Shown here: positions 25,019 through 35,586 of the stretch, in pieces
Layout of the letters: every line of letters begins with the position of its first letter
Position numbering within the stretch: position 1 is the stretch's first letter
Assembly: GCA_009917445.1 (NCBI GenBank)
Contig: QZEE01000003.1
Location: forward strand, 115,320 to 179,319
Direction: 5' to 3'
DNA length: 64,000 nucleotides
From: a bacterium D16-76
GTDB lineage: Bacteria > Bacillota > Clostridia > Oscillospirales > Acutalibacteraceae
The notes under the pieces: model-generated
Seen by the model: the letters and a program-made list of their open reading frames with translations, nothing else
Databases searched by the model: none
Told to the model about the DNA's origin: nothing
Made by a program: the position numbers and the translations under genes

Positions 25019-28000
25019 ATGCTGCAATTTGTGCTGGGGCGAGCGGGAAGCGGCAAGACGGAATATGTGCGGCGGATGCTGGCGGATCGGGCGGTGGCCG
25101 GGGACGGGCGGTGCGTGATGCTGGTGCCGGAGCAGTATTCTTTTGAGACGGAGAAGGCTATGCTGCGGCTGGCTGGGGCCCAGCGGGCCAATGCCATTGG
25201 GGTGTATAGCTTTACGCGGCTGGCAGAAACGGTCTTTCGGCGGGAAGGCGGCGTGGCAGGGCGCAGGCTTAGCGATGGGGGCAGGCGCATTTTGATGTCG
25301 GCGGCGGTAGAGGCTTGCCAGGAGCATTTGGAGGTGTACCGCAGCGCGGCCCAGGGGGGCCGGGTGACGGATTTGATGCTGACGGCGGTAAACGAAATGA
25401 AAATGTGCGGGGTGGGCCCTAAGGAGCTTTTTGCCGCGGCGGAACAGCTGCGGGGCAGGGGGCTGGGCCGGAAGGTCTATGAACTGGGGCTGCTTTTTGA
25501 GACGTATGAGGCGCTGGTGGCGGCTTCTTATTTGGACTCTCGGGATGACTTGACGCGGCTGGCGGCGGCTTTGGAGGAAAGCGCGTTTTTTGCGGGATGC
25601 ACGGTGGCGGTGGATTCTTTTGAGGGTTTTACGGTGCAGGAGCTGCGGGTGCTGGGCCAGGTAATGAGACGGGCGGAAACCGTGGTGGTCTCCCTTTGCA
25701 CCGATGGGCGGGGGGATGGAGCCGGGCTTTTCGCGCTGGTGGACCGCACCCGCGCCCGGCTGGAACGGCTGGCCGGGGATATGGGCGTGAGGGTGGCGCC
25801 GCCGGTCATGCTTACGGAGGCGCCGCGGTTTTTAAACGAAAATTTGAAGCTGGTGGAGGCCGGGCTCTTTTGCGGGGGGGAAGGGCTTATGGCGGAGGAT
25901 GCCGAAGGCGTCACCCTGTACAGGGCCCGGGATGTGTACCAGGAATCGGAGTTTGTGGCGGCGACTATACGGCGGCTGGTGATGGAGCGGGGGTGGCGGT
26001 ACCGGGATATTTCCATTATCTGCCGGGACCCCCGGCACTATTACGGCAGCTTGGATGTGGCGCTGAAAAAGAGGGACATCCCTTGCTTTATGTCCCAGCC
26101 CATGCGGGTGGACGCGGAACCGGTGACGCGCTTTGTGCTGGGGGCTTTCCAGTGTGTGCAGTCTGGCTTTGCTACAGATTGCCTGTTGGAGCTGCTGAAA
26201 ACCGGGGTGTCGGGGTTTACGGCGGAAGAAATTTCGGATTTGGAAAATTACGCCTTTTTGTGGAAGATAAGCGGGGGCGGGTGGCGGGAGGATTTTGTGC
26301 GGCACCCCCAGGGCTTTGGGCGGGAATTTACCGAAGAGGACCGGGAGGCTTTGGGGCGGCTGAATGGGCTTAGGGCACGGCTGATGGGGCCGTTGCTGCG
26401 ATTTGCCGCCGCTACCCGGGACGCTACGGGGGAGGAAATCTCAGAGGCGGTGTATGGGCTGCTGACGGGGTTTGGCCTGGAAGAGACCTTGCCGGCCTAT
26501 TGCCGGGAACTGGAAAGGGCTGGGGAGGAAGGGCTTGCGGCCCGCCAGGTGCGCGTGTGGGAGCTGCTGATGGAGCTGTTAGACCAGATGCACAGCCTGC
26601 TGGGCAGCCGCAAGGTGACGCGGGAACGGTACAGCCAGCTGCTGCGGGAGGTGGTGGCGGCTGAGGACGTGTCCGAAATCCCCCAGACAGTGGACCAGGT
26701 GCTTTTTGGCACGGCGGAGCAGGTGAGGCAGTCTTCGCCCAGGGCGGTGTTTCTGATTGGCGTGGTGCAGGGGGAGTTCCCCTTGGCGCCGCGGTCTTCG
26801 GGGGTGTTTTCGGACGCGGAACGGCGGGCGCTGTTGGAAATGGAGCTGCCGTTGGGGGATCCCCTGGAAAAGAAGGCGATGGAGGAGCGCTATTTGGCTT
26901 ATTCGGTGGCCTGCGGGCCTTCGGAGGCGTTATATATCAGCTGGCCCTGTACGGCAGGGGGTGAGGACCGGGAGCCCAGCGAGCTGGTGGCGGGGGTGCG
27001 GGCGCTGTTCCCGGGGCTGGAGCCGGTGGAGGGGCTGCCGGAGGAATATTTTGCTGATTCCTATGAGGCGGCGTTTTCTATTATGGCCCCGCACCTGCAC
27101 GACCCCAGCCCGCAGGCCGGGGCATTGCGGATGCTCTTTGCGGAAGGCCCGGACTACCGGGGGCGCGTGGAGGCTTTGGAACGGGCTGCGGGACGGGGGG
27201 AGCAGCGGGTGGAGGACCCGGAGCTTGCCCGGCAGGTGTATGGGGAGAGGCTGTTTGTGTCCCCGACCCAGGTGGAGAATTTTTATAGCTGCCGGTTTAA
27301 ATATTTTTGCCGGTATGGTTTGAACGCCAAGGAGCGCAGGCCTGCGGAGATGGACGTGATGCAGTATGGCACACTGATGCATTACCTGTTTGAACAGGTG
27401 TTCCACCAGCCCAAAGAGGTACGGGAGGGGTGGAGTGAAGAGGAGCTGGCGGGCGTGGTGTGGGGGCACATCGAGGCCTATGCCCAGGAGAACCTGGGGG
27501 GCATGGGGCTTTTGAGCGGGCGGCAGCGGTACCGGCTGGGGCGTATGGCACAGTCGGCCTGCAAGCTGATACGCCATGTGGAACAGGAGCTGGCCCAGAG
27601 CCGGTTTGCCCCGGAGCATTTGGAGCTGGGGCTGGGGGAGGACCGGGAATACCCGCCGTTGCGGGTGGAGACGGGGACCGGGCGGACGGTCACGGTGGGG
27701 GGCACCATAGACCGGGTGGACGTGTACCACAGCCCCAGCGGGCAGGATTACGTGCGGGTGATCGACTACAAGACCGGGCGGAAGATGTTTAAGCTGGCGG
27801 ACGTGCTGCATGGGCTGAACATGCAGATGCTGGTATATTTGGCGGCGCTGGTGGAGGGGGGGCAGGCTTTCCCGGCGGGGATATTGTACATGCCGGCGGC
27901 AGAGCCTACGGTAAGCGCCGGGCGGGGGGAGGACGAATCCAGCATACAGGGCCGGGTGGACAAGATGCTGCGCATGAACGGTGTGGTGCTGGCGGACACA

Positions 28001-28399
28001 GAGATCATACAGGCTATGGAGGATGGGGCCAAGGGGAGGTTTATCCCGGCGGCGCTGAACAAGGACGGCAGCCTGCGGAAAGGCGGGGCCCAGCCCCTTA
28101 CAGGGGAACAGCTGGGGGTGGTGCTGGCTTACTCGAAAAAACTGATTGCCGCCATGGGGCGGGAGCTTTTGAAGGGGGCGGCCCAGGCCCAGCCGAATTT
28201 GAAAAATCACAACGCCTGCAAGCTGTGCCCTTATGGGCCGGTGTGCGGCAGCGAAAAAGAAGAAAAAGATGTGGAAGCCGACGCCACTACCCAGGAAGAA
28301 GCCCTGGAACAGATGCGGGCGGCTTTACGGGAAGGGGGCGGCGTGGATGCCGGAAACGAAATGGACGGAGGCCCAGCAGGATGCCATCTGGGCCCGTAG
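25019..28399 (+). CDS. addB: AddB, helicase/nuclease subunit B of the AddAB recombination complex
   Basis: With AddA it processes double-strand breaks for RecA. The 1126 residues begin with a Walker A (GRAGSGKTEY, 7-16). The C-terminal RecB-type nuclease has DYKTGRKMFKL. Four iron-sulphur cysteines are present: one in NFYSCRFKYF ahead of the nuclease, three in CKLCPYGPVC near the end, as in Bacillus AddB. GAAGGAG precedes the ATG. The 3' end overlaps addA by 53 bases, so the subunits are translationally coupled. Confidence 0.95.
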   Translation: MLQFVLGRAGSGKTEYVRRMLADRAVAGDGRCVMLVPEQYSFETEKAMLRLAGAQRANAIGVYSFTRLAETVFRREGGVAGRRLSDGGRRILMSAAVEACQEHLEVYRSAAQGGRVTDLMLTAVNEMKMCGVGPKELFAAAEQLRGRGLGRKVYELGLLFETYEALVAASYLDSRDDLTRLAAALEESAFFAGCTVAVDSFEGFTVQELRVLGQVMRRAETVVVSLCTDGRGDGAGLFALVDRTRARLERLAGDMGVRVAPPVMLTEAPRFLNENLKLVEAGLFCGGEGLMAEDAEGVTLYRARDVYQESEFVAATIRRLVMERGWRYRDISIICRDPRHYYGSLDVALKKRDIPCFMSQPMRVDAEPVTRFVLGAFQCVQSGFATDCLLELLKTGVSGFTAEEISDLENYAFLWKISGGGWREDFVRHPQGFGREFTEEDREALGRLNGLRARLMGPLLRFAAATRDATGEEISEAVYGLLTGFGLEETLPAYCRELERAGEEGLAARQVRVWELLMELLDQMHSLLGSRKVTRERYSQLLREVVAAEDVSEIPQTVDQVLFGTAEQVRQSSPRAVFLIGVVQGEFPLAPRSSGVFSDAERRALLEMELPLGDPLEKKAMEERYLAYSVACGPSEALYISWPCTAGGEDREPSELVAGVRALFPGLEPVEGLPEEYFADSYEAAFSIMAPHLHDPSPQAGALRMLFAEGPDYRGRVEALERAAGRGEQRVEDPELARQVYGERLFVSPTQVENFYSCRFKYFCRYGLNAKERRPAEMDVMQYGTLMHYLFEQVFHQPKEVREGWSEEELAGVVWGHIEAYAQENLGGMGLLSGRQRYRLGRMAQSACKLIRHVEQELAQSRFAPEHLELGLGEDREYPPLRVETGTGRTVTVGGTIDRVDVYHSPSGQDYVRVIDYKTGRKMFKLADVLHGLNMQMLVYLAALVEGGQAFPAGILYMPAAEPTVSAGRGEDESSIQGRVDKMLRMNGVVLADTEIIQAMEDGAKGRFIPAALNKDGSLRKGGAQPLTGEQLGVVLAYSKKLIAAMGRELLKGAAQAQPNLKNHNACKLCPYGPVCGSEKEEKDVEADATTQEEALEQMRAALREGGGVDAGNEMDGGPAGCHLGP

Positions 28400-31300
28400 G
28401 GGTACGGTGCTGGTGGCGGCGGCGGCAGGGTCTGGCAAGACGGCCGTGCTGGTGCAGCGGGCGCTTGAGCGGCTGACAGACCCCCAGGACCCTTTGCCGG
28501 CAGACCGGCTGTTGATTGTCACCTTTACAAAGGCAGCGGCGCAGGAGATGCGGGCCAGGCTGGAACAGAGGCTTTTTGCCTTGATGCGGGAAAACCCTGG
28601 GGACCCGCTGCTGCGCAGGCAGGGGCTGCTTTTGCCCCAGGCGCATATTGGCACGGTGGACAGCTTTTGCGCGGAAATGGTGCGGGAGTTTTTCCATTTG
28701 CTGGACATTGCGCCGGAGTTTAAAATCCTTTCGGATAAGCGGGAAGAGGAGCTTACGGCCCAGGCGCTGGAAGAGGCGGTGCAGGCTGCTTTTGAAGAGG
28801 GGTCGGTGGAAGAGCTGGCCGACGCTTTTACCGGGGAACGGGATGACCGGAAGCTGATGCAGATGGTGCGGACTTTGTACCGGTTTATGCAGTCCCATCC
28901 TTTTCCAGAAAGGTGGCTGGAAGAGAAAGTCGCCCAGTATGAGAAGGGGGACGCCGGGCCCTGGGAACGGGCGGTGCTGGATTACGCCAAGGAAACGGCG
29001 GGGTATGCCGCGGGGCTGCTGGGGGCGGGGATAGAGGCCAGCGCCCAGGATGTGAAGCTGGAAGAGAACTTCGCCCCGGTGCTGGGGGCAGACCGGCAGG
29101 CCTTGCTGCGGCTGCGGGACGCCTGCGCCGCAGGGGATTGGGGCCGGGCGGTGGCGCTGTTGGAGGGGTACGCCCCCAGCAGGCGGAAGCCCTTGCGGGG
29201 GTATAAGGAAGACCCGCTTTTTGGCAGGCTGGAGGCTTGCCGGAAGGAGGCTGCTAAGGCCTTGGAGCCCCTTTACAAGTGTTTGTGCATTGAGGCCGAG
29301 GACAGCCGCCGGGAACTGCTGGCGGCGGCTCCTTTGCTGAAAAGCCTGCAGGCCCTTACTTTGGATTTTTCCCGGCGCTATAGGAAGAAAAAACGGGAAC
29401 GGGATTTTTTGGACTACAGCGACTTGGAGCATTTGGCCATTGAGCTTTTCTGCCGGCCGGATGGCTCTCCGACGCCGGCGGCGGGGGAGGTGGCTGAACG
29501 GTTTGGGGAGATCATGATCGACGAGTACCAGGACATTAACGAGGTGCAGGATTCGCTTTTCCGGGCTATCTCCCGGGGGGAAAGGAACCTGTTTATGGTG
29601 GGGGATGTGAAGCAGAGCATTTATGGCTTTCGGCGGGCCATGCCGGAAATCTTTTTGCGCAGGCGCGGCCAGTTCCCTTTGTACGACCGGGAGAGGGACG
29701 CGTACCCGGCGGCTATTGTGCTGGACCGGAATTTCCGGTCCAGGCGGGAGGTGACGGGGTCGGTGAATTTCGTGTTCTCCCAGCTGATGAGCCGGGAGGC
29801 TGGGGACATCGACTATACCGGGGCCGAACGGCTGGTGTGCGCCGCGTCTTTTGTGGACAAGCCTGGGTGTGAGACGGAGCTGCTGCTCATTGACCGGCAG
29901 GGGGAGGAAGCCGAGGTGGCAGAGGCCGCGGCCATTGCCAAGCGGATACGGGGCATGGTGGAAGGTGGGTTTACGGTTTCTACCGGGCAGGGGGAGAGGC
30001 CCGCGGGATGGGGGGATTTTTGCATCCTGCTGCGCAGCGCCAACAAATATGCCCACCGCTACGCCCAGGAGCTGGGGAAGCTGGGGGTGCCGGCCCGGGC
30101 GTCGTCTTCCGGGGGATTTTTTGCGGCCAGGGAGGTACAGGCGGTGCTGTCCCTTTTGCGGGTGATCGACAACCCCAACCAGGATATCCCTCTGCTGGCG
30201 GTGCTGATGAGCCCCTTGTACGGCTTTACTGCCGATGACTGCGCCCGGATGCGGGGGCAGGACCGGAAGGTGCCGGTGTATATTTCGCTGCTGCGGGCGG
30301 CGGAGGAGGACGGCCGGTGCCGGAAAGTCATAGCAGATATGGGGGAGTGGCGGAGCCTTTCGGCCACGATGCCGGCAGATGGGTTTTTAACCCTGCTGTA
30401 TGGCCGCACGGGTTGGCCGGATATGGTGCTGGCTATGGAGGAAGGGCCAGCTCGGCTGGAAAACCTGCGGCTGCTGCAAAGGTATGCCCAGGAGTATGAG
30501 GGATCGGGGTACCACGGGCTGGCCGGGTTTGTGCGGTTTTTGGACAGGCTGCGGGATAATGGGTCTGATTTGCAGGCGGCAGAGCCCAGGCCGGAGGACG
30601 GCTTGGCGGTATCCATCATGAGCGTGCACAGGGCTAAGGGGTTGGAGTTCCCGGTGTGCATTGTGGCTGGGTGCGGGCGCAATTTTGTAAGCGACCAGCG
30701 GGAGGATATTTTATTGCACCCGACCCTGGGGCTGGGGGTGAAGCTGAAGGACCCGGGGCACTCGGCACGGTACACTACGACGGCCCGGGAGGCCATTGCC
30801 TTGGAGTCTGTCAGGTCGGCGGCGGCGGAGGAGCTGCGGGTGTTGTATGTGGCCATGACCCGGGCCAAGGAGAAGCTGGTGCTGGTGGGGTCTGGGAAAA
30901 AAATAGAGGAGCAAGTGGGGAAGCTTGCCATGCGGGCCGCTGGGGCGGGGGTAACGCCTTATTTAGTGCGCATGGCGAAAAATGCCATGGAATGGCTGGT
31001 GTTATGCGCTTTGCAGCACCCGGACGGCGGGGAGCTGCGGAAGCTGGCGGGCGGGGAGGATATACCTGTAAGGTTTGATGACTTTACACCGTGGCGAATC
31101 CAATTGGAAGAGTACGTGCCGGTGCCTTTACAGGAAGAGATGGGGCCTGCGCCTGTGGAACCGCCGGATTGGGAGATGGCAGAGTGGCTGCGGCAGCGGG
31201 CGGAATTCCGCTACCCGTATGAGGAAAAGCTGGATATACCGGCTAAGGTGGCGGCTTCTAAGCTGGCGGTAGAGCAGGGGGCGGCTGGGGAAGTGAAGCT

Positions 31301-31847
31301 TTCGCGGCCGGCCTGGCTGGGGGAAAAAGGCCTGACCCCGGCGGAAAGGGGTATAGCTTTACATGAATTCATGCAGTTTGCCGACTTCCCCAGCGCAGCT
31401 GCGGACCCGGGGAAGGAGCTGCGGCGCTTGGTTGAAAAGGCGTGGCTTACCCCTGAACAGGGCAGCGCGGTGGAGGTACACCGGGTAAGGGCCTTTTTCC
31501 AGGGGGATGTGGGGAAACGGGTGCTGGCTTCGGAAGAGGTTGTAAAGGAAAGACGCTTTACGGTGTCCATCCCTTCCCATATGGTGCGAGAGGGGATGGA
31601 AGGGGAGGAAGCTATTTTGCAGGGGGCGGTGGACTGTACTTTTTGGGAGGATGGGAAGCTGCATATCATTGACTTTAAAACGGACCGGGTGGAGACGGTG
31701 GAAGAGCTGTGGCAGCGTTACCAGGTGCAAATACGGCTGTATGCTTACGCTATGGAACAAGCTACGGGGCAGGAGGTGGGGGATTTGATTTTGTACTCTA
31801 CGTATTTGAGCGAGGCTTGCACAAAGGGATATAGGCCGTATGTGTAA
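28347..31847 (+). CDS. addA: AddA, helicase/nuclease subunit A of the AddAB recombination complex
   Basis: UvrD-type helicase and nuclease, 1166 residues. It starts ETKWTEAQQDAIWARRG, with Walker A AAAAGSGKTAVLVQRAL (about 22-38), Walker B around IMIDEYQDINEVQ, VGDVKQSIYGFRRA, SVHRAKGLEFPVCIV (motif V), LYVAMTRAKEKLVL (motif VI) and the nuclease IIDFKTDRVETVEE. The frame is open far upstream into addB; ATG 28347 is chosen since the conserved start MPETKWTEAQ follows at once and GAAGGGGG lies before it. The overlap with addB is 53 bases. Confidence 0.95.
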   Translation: MPETKWTEAQQDAIWARRGTVLVAAAAGSGKTAVLVQRALERLTDPQDPLPADRLLIVTFTKAAAQEMRARLEQRLFALMRENPGDPLLRRQGLLLPQAHIGTVDSFCAEMVREFFHLLDIAPEFKILSDKREEELTAQALEEAVQAAFEEGSVEELADAFTGERDDRKLMQMVRTLYRFMQSHPFPERWLEEKVAQYEKGDAGPWERAVLDYAKETAGYAAGLLGAGIEASAQDVKLEENFAPVLGADRQALLRLRDACAAGDWGRAVALLEGYAPSRRKPLRGYKEDPLFGRLEACRKEAAKALEPLYKCLCIEAEDSRRELLAAAPLLKSLQALTLDFSRRYRKKKRERDFLDYSDLEHLAIELFCRPDGSPTPAAGEVAERFGEIMIDEYQDINEVQDSLFRAISRGERNLFMVGDVKQSIYGFRRAMPEIFLRRRGQFPLYDRERDAYPAAIVLDRNFRSRREVTGSVNFVFSQLMSREAGDIDYTGAERLVCAASFVDKPGCETELLLIDRQGEEAEVAEAAAIAKRIRGMVEGGFTVSTGQGERPAGWGDFCILLRSANKYAHRYAQELGKLGVPARASSSGGFFAAREVQAVLSLLRVIDNPNQDIPLLAVLMSPLYGFTADDCARMRGQDRKVPVYISLLRAAEEDGRCRKVIADMGEWRSLSATMPADGFLTLLYGRTGWPDMVLAMEEGPARLENLRLLQRYAQEYEGSGYHGLAGFVRFLDRLRDNGSDLQAAEPRPEDGLAVSIMSVHRAKGLEFPVCIVAGCGRNFVSDQREDILLHPTLGLGVKLKDPGHSARYTTTAREAIALESVRSAAAEELRVLYVAMTRAKEKLVLVGSGKKIEEQVGKLAMRAAGAGVTPYLVRMAKNAMEWLVLCALQHPDGGELRKLAGGEDIPVRFDDFTPWRIQLEEYVPVPLQEEMGPAPVEPPDWEMAEWLRQRAEFRYPYEEKLDIPAKVAASKLAVEQGAAGEVKLSRPAWLGEKGLTPAERGIALHEFMQFADFPSAAADPGKELRRLVEKAWLTPEQGSAVEVHRVRAFFQGDVGKRVLASEEVVKERRFTVSIPSHMVREGMEGEEAILQGAVDCTFWEDGKLHIIDFKTDRVETVEELWQRYQVQIRLYAYAMEQATGQEVGDLILYSTYLSEACTKGYRPYV

Positions 31848-31902
31848 AGGGATTTGGCTTTATAGGTGCGAATCAAAAATAAACAGGAAATGAGGGACGG
31901 GA

Positions 31903-34329
31903 ATGATTACCCAAAGCTTGCATGAGGGCTGGACGCTGGAAACGGCCAGGGGCCGGAAAAGGATACCGGCGGCGGTGCCGGGCTCGGTTTATGGCGACCT
32001 GTTGGCCGCTGGGGATATGGACGACCCCTTTTGGCGGGATAACGAGTTGGGAGCGCTGGAGCGGATGGAGGACGACTTCCTTTATGAGACGGTCTTTGTG
32101 CCGGAAGAGGGGATGCTGGGGTGTAAAAATGTGTGGCTGCGGTTTGAGGGCATCGATACCTTGGGGGAAGTGAGCTTAAACGGCGTGCCGGTGGGAACGG
32201 TGGAAAACATGCACCGCACCTATGAGTTTGAGGTGGCCCATTTGCTGCGGGAAGGGGAAAACGTTTTGCGGGTACAGCTGTACTCGCCTACGCGGTATAT
32301 ACGGGAGCATTACGACCCCCGTAAGGCCGACGGCACCAGCGATGCCATGAGGGGGTTTACCACGCTGCGCAAGGCCCATTGCATGTTTGGCTGGGACTGG
32401 GGGCCCCGGCTGCCAGACGCGGGTATTTGGCGGCCGGTAACGCTGCTGGGCGATGAAGGGGCCCGCATACGGGAGGTGCGGGTGCGGCAGAAGCATGTGG
32501 GCGGGCAGGTGGAGCTTTCTATTGGGGTGAGTGCTTCTTCATATGCAAAGGGCATTGCCTTTACAGCTGAGCTTACAGACCCCCAGGGGAATGTGGCAGC
32601 TTTTTCGGATGTGCCTATGCGCCTTACGGTCCGTAAGCCCCAGCTGTGGTGGCCCAGGGGGTATGGGGCGCAGCCTTTGTATAGTGTAAAGGTGTATGCC
32701 TTGTCGGATGGGAAGGTGCTGGACGTGTGGGAAAGGCGAATCGGCCTGCGGACGGCAACGGTGCGTATAGAGCCCGATGAATATGGGGAGAGCTTTGCCC
32801 ATGAAGTCAATGGGGTGCGGGTCTTTGCTATGGGCGCGGATTATATCCCGGAAGACAACCTTTTGGGGCGGGTCACGAAGGAGCGCACCCGCAGGCTGCT
32901 GGAAGACTGCGCGGCGGCGAATTTCAACACCATACGGGTGTGGGGCGGCGGGGTCTACCCGGATGACTTCTTTTATGATATCTGCGACGAATTGGGGCTG
33001 CTGGTTTGGCAGGACTGCATGTTCGCCTGCGGCACCTATGAGCTTACCCCGGCGTTTTCCCGGAACATCCAGGAGGAAATTGCGGACAATGTGAAGCGGC
33101 TGCGGCACCACCCATCGCTGGCGCTGTGGTGTGGGAACAATGAAATGGAGATGTTTGTGGGGCAGGGCGTGTGGGGGGACTCGCCCAGGCAGCGGGCGGA
33201 CTATATACGGATGTATGAGTATATCATCCCCAAGGTGATTTTGGAGCATGACCCGGATGCTTTCTATTGGCCGGGGAGCCCTTCCAGCGGGGGAGGGTTT
33301 GACGACCCCAACGGCGTGGAGCGGGGGGACATGCACAACTGGGAAGTGTGGCACGGGGTGCAGCCCTTTGCCAGCTACCGGAAGAGGACGTGCCGGTATT
33401 TGTCGGAGTTCGGGTTTGAGTCTTTCCCTTGCATGAAGACGGTGGAGGGGTTTACGCTGCCGGAGGACCGTAACCTGTTTTCTTATGTGATGGAAAAACA
33501 CCAGCGCTGCGCCCACGGGAACGCCTTGACTATGGCGTATATGCAGCAAATGTTTTTATACCCTACCAGCTTTGAAACGGCGCTGTATGCCTCTCAGCTT
33601 TTGCAGGGGGAGGCGGTGCGGGTTGGGGTGGAGCACATGCGCCGCCAGCGGGGGGTGTGCATGGGCACCATCTACTGGCAGCTGAATGACTGCTGGCCGG
33701 GGGCTTCCTGGTCGTCTATTGACTATACGGGGCGGTGGAAGGCGCTGCATTATTTTGCCAAGCGGTTCTTTGCGCCGGTGCTGCTGTCCTGCTGTGAGGA
33801 AGGGATGCTGAGCCAGGAGCCTAACATCAACGCGGAGCCTTTTGATATGGAAAAGAGCATTACATTGGCGGTGACCAATGAGACGCGGGAAACACGCCAG
33901 CTGGTGGTGAAGTGGGCGCTGCGGGATAGGATGGGGCGCGTGAAGCGGGAGGAGACGATCAGCCTTTCGGTTTGCGGGCTGCAAAGCGTCTGCCTGCCAA
34001 GAGTGGAGCTGCCGGAGGCGGATATTTTTGAAGACTATGTGGGCTACCGGCTGCTGGAGAGAGGGAAGGAGATTTCGGGGGGGACGGTGATTTTTTCGCT
34101 GCCGAAGTACTTTAAGTTTGCAGACCCGAGGCTGGGGGTGCGGCTGGAAGGGGATGAAATCGTGGTGACGGCCGGGGCTTATGCTAAGGGCGTGGAGATA
34201 CAGAATACGGGGGAAGATTTGTTGTTGGAGGATAATTACTTTGATATGGGCCCGGGGGAACGAAGGGTGAAGGTCTTGCGGGGTGAGCCTGTGGGGCTGC
34301 GGGTGAGAAGTGTGTATGATATACGATGA
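31903..34329 (+). CDS. Glycoside hydrolase family 2, beta-mannosidase-like
   Basis: An 808-residue cytosolic GH2 enzyme, with the jelly-roll N-terminal domain ([27 protein letters not shown]), the immunoglobulin-like middle, then the barrel. [10 protein letters not shown] holds the acid/base Glu414 and SEFGFESFP the nucleophile Glu502. VPGSVYGDL and the [15 protein letters not shown] segment are typical of beta-mannosidases. It lacks a signal peptide, so it cleaves imported manno-oligosaccharides or N-glycan fragments. No transporter or regulator is next to it. Only a weak ribosome binding site (GAGGGACGGGA) precedes the ATG. Confidence 0.9.
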   Translation: MITQSLHEGWTLETARGRKRIPAAVPGSVYGDLLAAGDMDDPFWRDNELGALERMEDDFLYETVFVPEEGMLGCKNVWLRFEGIDTLGEVSLNGVPVGTVENMHRTYEFEVAHLLREGENVLRVQLYSPTRYIREHYDPRKADGTSDAMRGFTTLRKAHCMFGWDWGPRLPDAGIWRPVTLLGDEGARIREVRVRQKHVGGQVELSIGVSASSYAKGIAFTAELTDPQGNVAAFSDVPMRLTVRKPQLWWPRGYGAQPLYSVKVYALSDGKVLDVWERRIGLRTATVRIEPDEYGESFAHEVNGVRVFAMGADYIPEDNLLGRVTKERTRRLLEDCAAANFNTIRVWGGGVYPDDFFYDICDELGLLVWQDCMFACGTYELTPAFSRNIQEEIADNVKRLRHHPSLALWCGNNEMEMFVGQGVWGDSPRQRADYIRMYEYIIPKVILEHDPDAFYWPGSPSSGGGFDDPNGVERGDMHNWEVWHGVQPFASYRKRTCRYLSEFGFESFPCMKTVEGFTLPEDRNLFSYVMEKHQRCAHGNALTMAYMQQMFLYPTSFETALYASQLLQGEAVRVGVEHMRRQRGVCMGTIYWQLNDCWPGASWSSIDYTGRWKALHYFAKRFFAPVLLSCCEEGMLSQEPNINAEPFDMEKSITLAVTNETRETRQLVVKWALRDRMGRVKREETISLSVCGLQSVCLPRVELPEADIFEDYVGYRLLERGKEISGGTVIFSLPKYFKFADPRLGVRLEGDEIVVTAGAYAKGVEIQNTGEDLLLEDNYFDMGPGERRVKVLRGEPVGLRVRSVYDIR

Positions 34330-34344
34330 GAGGTGGAAAAAGGA

Positions 34345-34505
34345 CGCGGTCAAGGGGCGTGTGGCCCCTTGTAGGGGTCTCGGGGGCAAAGCCCCTGAGT
34401 GGGGGTTGGGGCGAAGCCCCAAGGTCTTGCCGCAGGGCGCGGCCTTTGCGCCCGGAGGCCTCATATGCGTTAGCGGGGGTTTGGGGGCGCAGCCCCTAAG
34501 GCCTT
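34345..34505 (-). repeat. Dispersed hairpin element, composite copy 8
   Basis: Shares CGCGGTCAAGGGGCGT and GGCCCCTTG with copy 7, TTGGGGCGAAGCCCCAA plus GGTCTTGCCG with copies 2 and 3, and GGAGGC followed by TGCGTTAGC and TTTGGGGGCGCAGCCCC with copy 3. It fills the gap after the mannosidase gene. Confidence 0.75.
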
Positions 34506-34546
34506 TGTGTTTTTGGGGAGTGGGGAGGGCTAAGCTGGAGAAGGGG

Positions 34547-34575
34547 TTGACATTCCCTTTGGAGAGGCGTATAAT
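34547..34575 (+). promoter_or_regulatory. Promoter of the tandem Nudix gene
   Basis: TTGACA (34547-34552) and TATAAT (34570-34575) with a 17-base spacer, about 45 bases before the start codon. Confidence 0.88.
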
Positions 34576-34622
34576 TATTAGCCCGAGTTAGAAACATTTT
34601 ATAATAGGAAGGGGATGTGGAA

Positions 34623-35555
34623 GTGAAAATCGATGCGACTTTTGGCGAACGGGAGGCTGGGAAAGCTTACCGTGACCGGGAGGGCGCTTACCTGCTGGCG
34701 GTGGAAAAGGGCATGCTGGCGGTAGCGGACACGCCTTCTGGATGGTTCCTGCCTGGTGGGGGGATCGAGCCGGGGGAGAGCCACGAGGGCTGCGTGGAGC
34801 GGGAGTGCTTGGAGGAATTGGGCAGCCCGGCCCGGGTGGGTGAGTACCTTGGCTGCGCGGAAGGCTTTATGATGCTGGATTATGACGGGCCGTTCCACCC
34901 GATACAGTTCTATTATGCGGGGACGTTGGGGGCGCCTGTCCAGGAGCCTACGGAGCCGGGGCATGCTTTGCGCTGGGTGCCGGTGGAGGAAGCGGCCCAA
35001 AAGATGTACTTGGAGTGGCAGAGATGGGCGGTGAAAAAGCTGCTGGAAAAGGATGCAGAGCTGTGGGATCTGTATACGGAAGACCGGGTCTTGACGGGGG
35101 AAACCCACGTGCGGGGTAAGCCGCTGCCGGAAGGGCGGCACCATTTAGTGGTACATGTGTGGGTGCGCAATGGGAAGGGCGAGTATTTGATCTCCCAGCG
35201 GGCAGCGGACAGGCCTACGTTCCCGCTGATGTGGGAGTGTACGGGGGGCTCGGTAGTAAAGGGCGAGGACAGCCTTGCGGGGGCTTTGCGGGAAGTAAAG
35301 GAAGAAGTAGGCCTTGACCTGGTGCCGGAGGATGGGCGGGTCGTGCTAAGCATGGTGCGGGGCGAGGGTTTCCACGATATAGTGGACGTTTGGCTGTTTG
35401 ACTATGACGGCCCCCTGGCTTTGGAAAAGGCCACGACCAAGGAAGTGGCCCAGTGCAGGTGGATGGATGCGGGGGAAATCCGGCAGCTGTTTGAGGCGGG
35501 GGAGTTTGTGGACACATTGGGATATTTTTTTGAGGTGCTGGCGGAAAACCCTTGA
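34623..35555 (+). CDS. Tandem Nudix hydrolase (two Nudix domains in one chain)
   Basis: A 310-residue protein with two complete Nudix boxes. Box 1 (about 47-68) reads GGIEPGESHEGCVERECLEE plus LG; box 2 (about 208-230) reads GGSVVKGEDSLAGALREV plus KEEVG. The second half (from ELWDLYTEDRVLTGETHVRG) resembles the IDI-like/YfcD Nudix group, the first half a MutT-like NTP hydrolase. Each keeps the REXXEE metal ligands, so both may be active. The start is probably GTG 34623, 8 bases after AGGAAGGGG; a GTG at 34617 is too close. Its TGA stop lies inside the -35 box of the infC promoter. Substrates unknown. Confidence 0.85.
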   Translation: MKIDATFGEREAGKAYRDREGAYLLAVEKGMLAVADTPSGWFLPGGGIEPGESHEGCVERECLEELGSPARVGEYLGCAEGFMMLDYDGPFHPIQFYYAGTLGAPVQEPTEPGHALRWVPVEEAAQKMYLEWQRWAVKKLLEKDAELWDLYTEDRVLTGETHVRGKPLPEGRHHLVVHVWVRNGKGEYLISQRAADRPTFPLMWECTGGSVVKGEDSLAGALREVKEEVGLDLVPEDGRVVLSMVRGEGFHDIVDVWLFDYDGPLALEKATTKEVAQCRWMDAGEIRQLFEAGEFVDTLGYFFEVLAENP

Positions 35556-35580
35556 CAAACTGCCTGAAATGCCCTATAAT
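35552..35580 (+). promoter_or_regulatory. Promoter of the infC-rpmI-rplT operon
   Basis: TTGACA (35552-35557) and TATAAT (35575-35580), 17-base spacer. The -35 hexamer overlaps the TGA stop of the preceding Nudix gene. Confidence 0.88.
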
Positions 35581-35586
35581 CATTTA

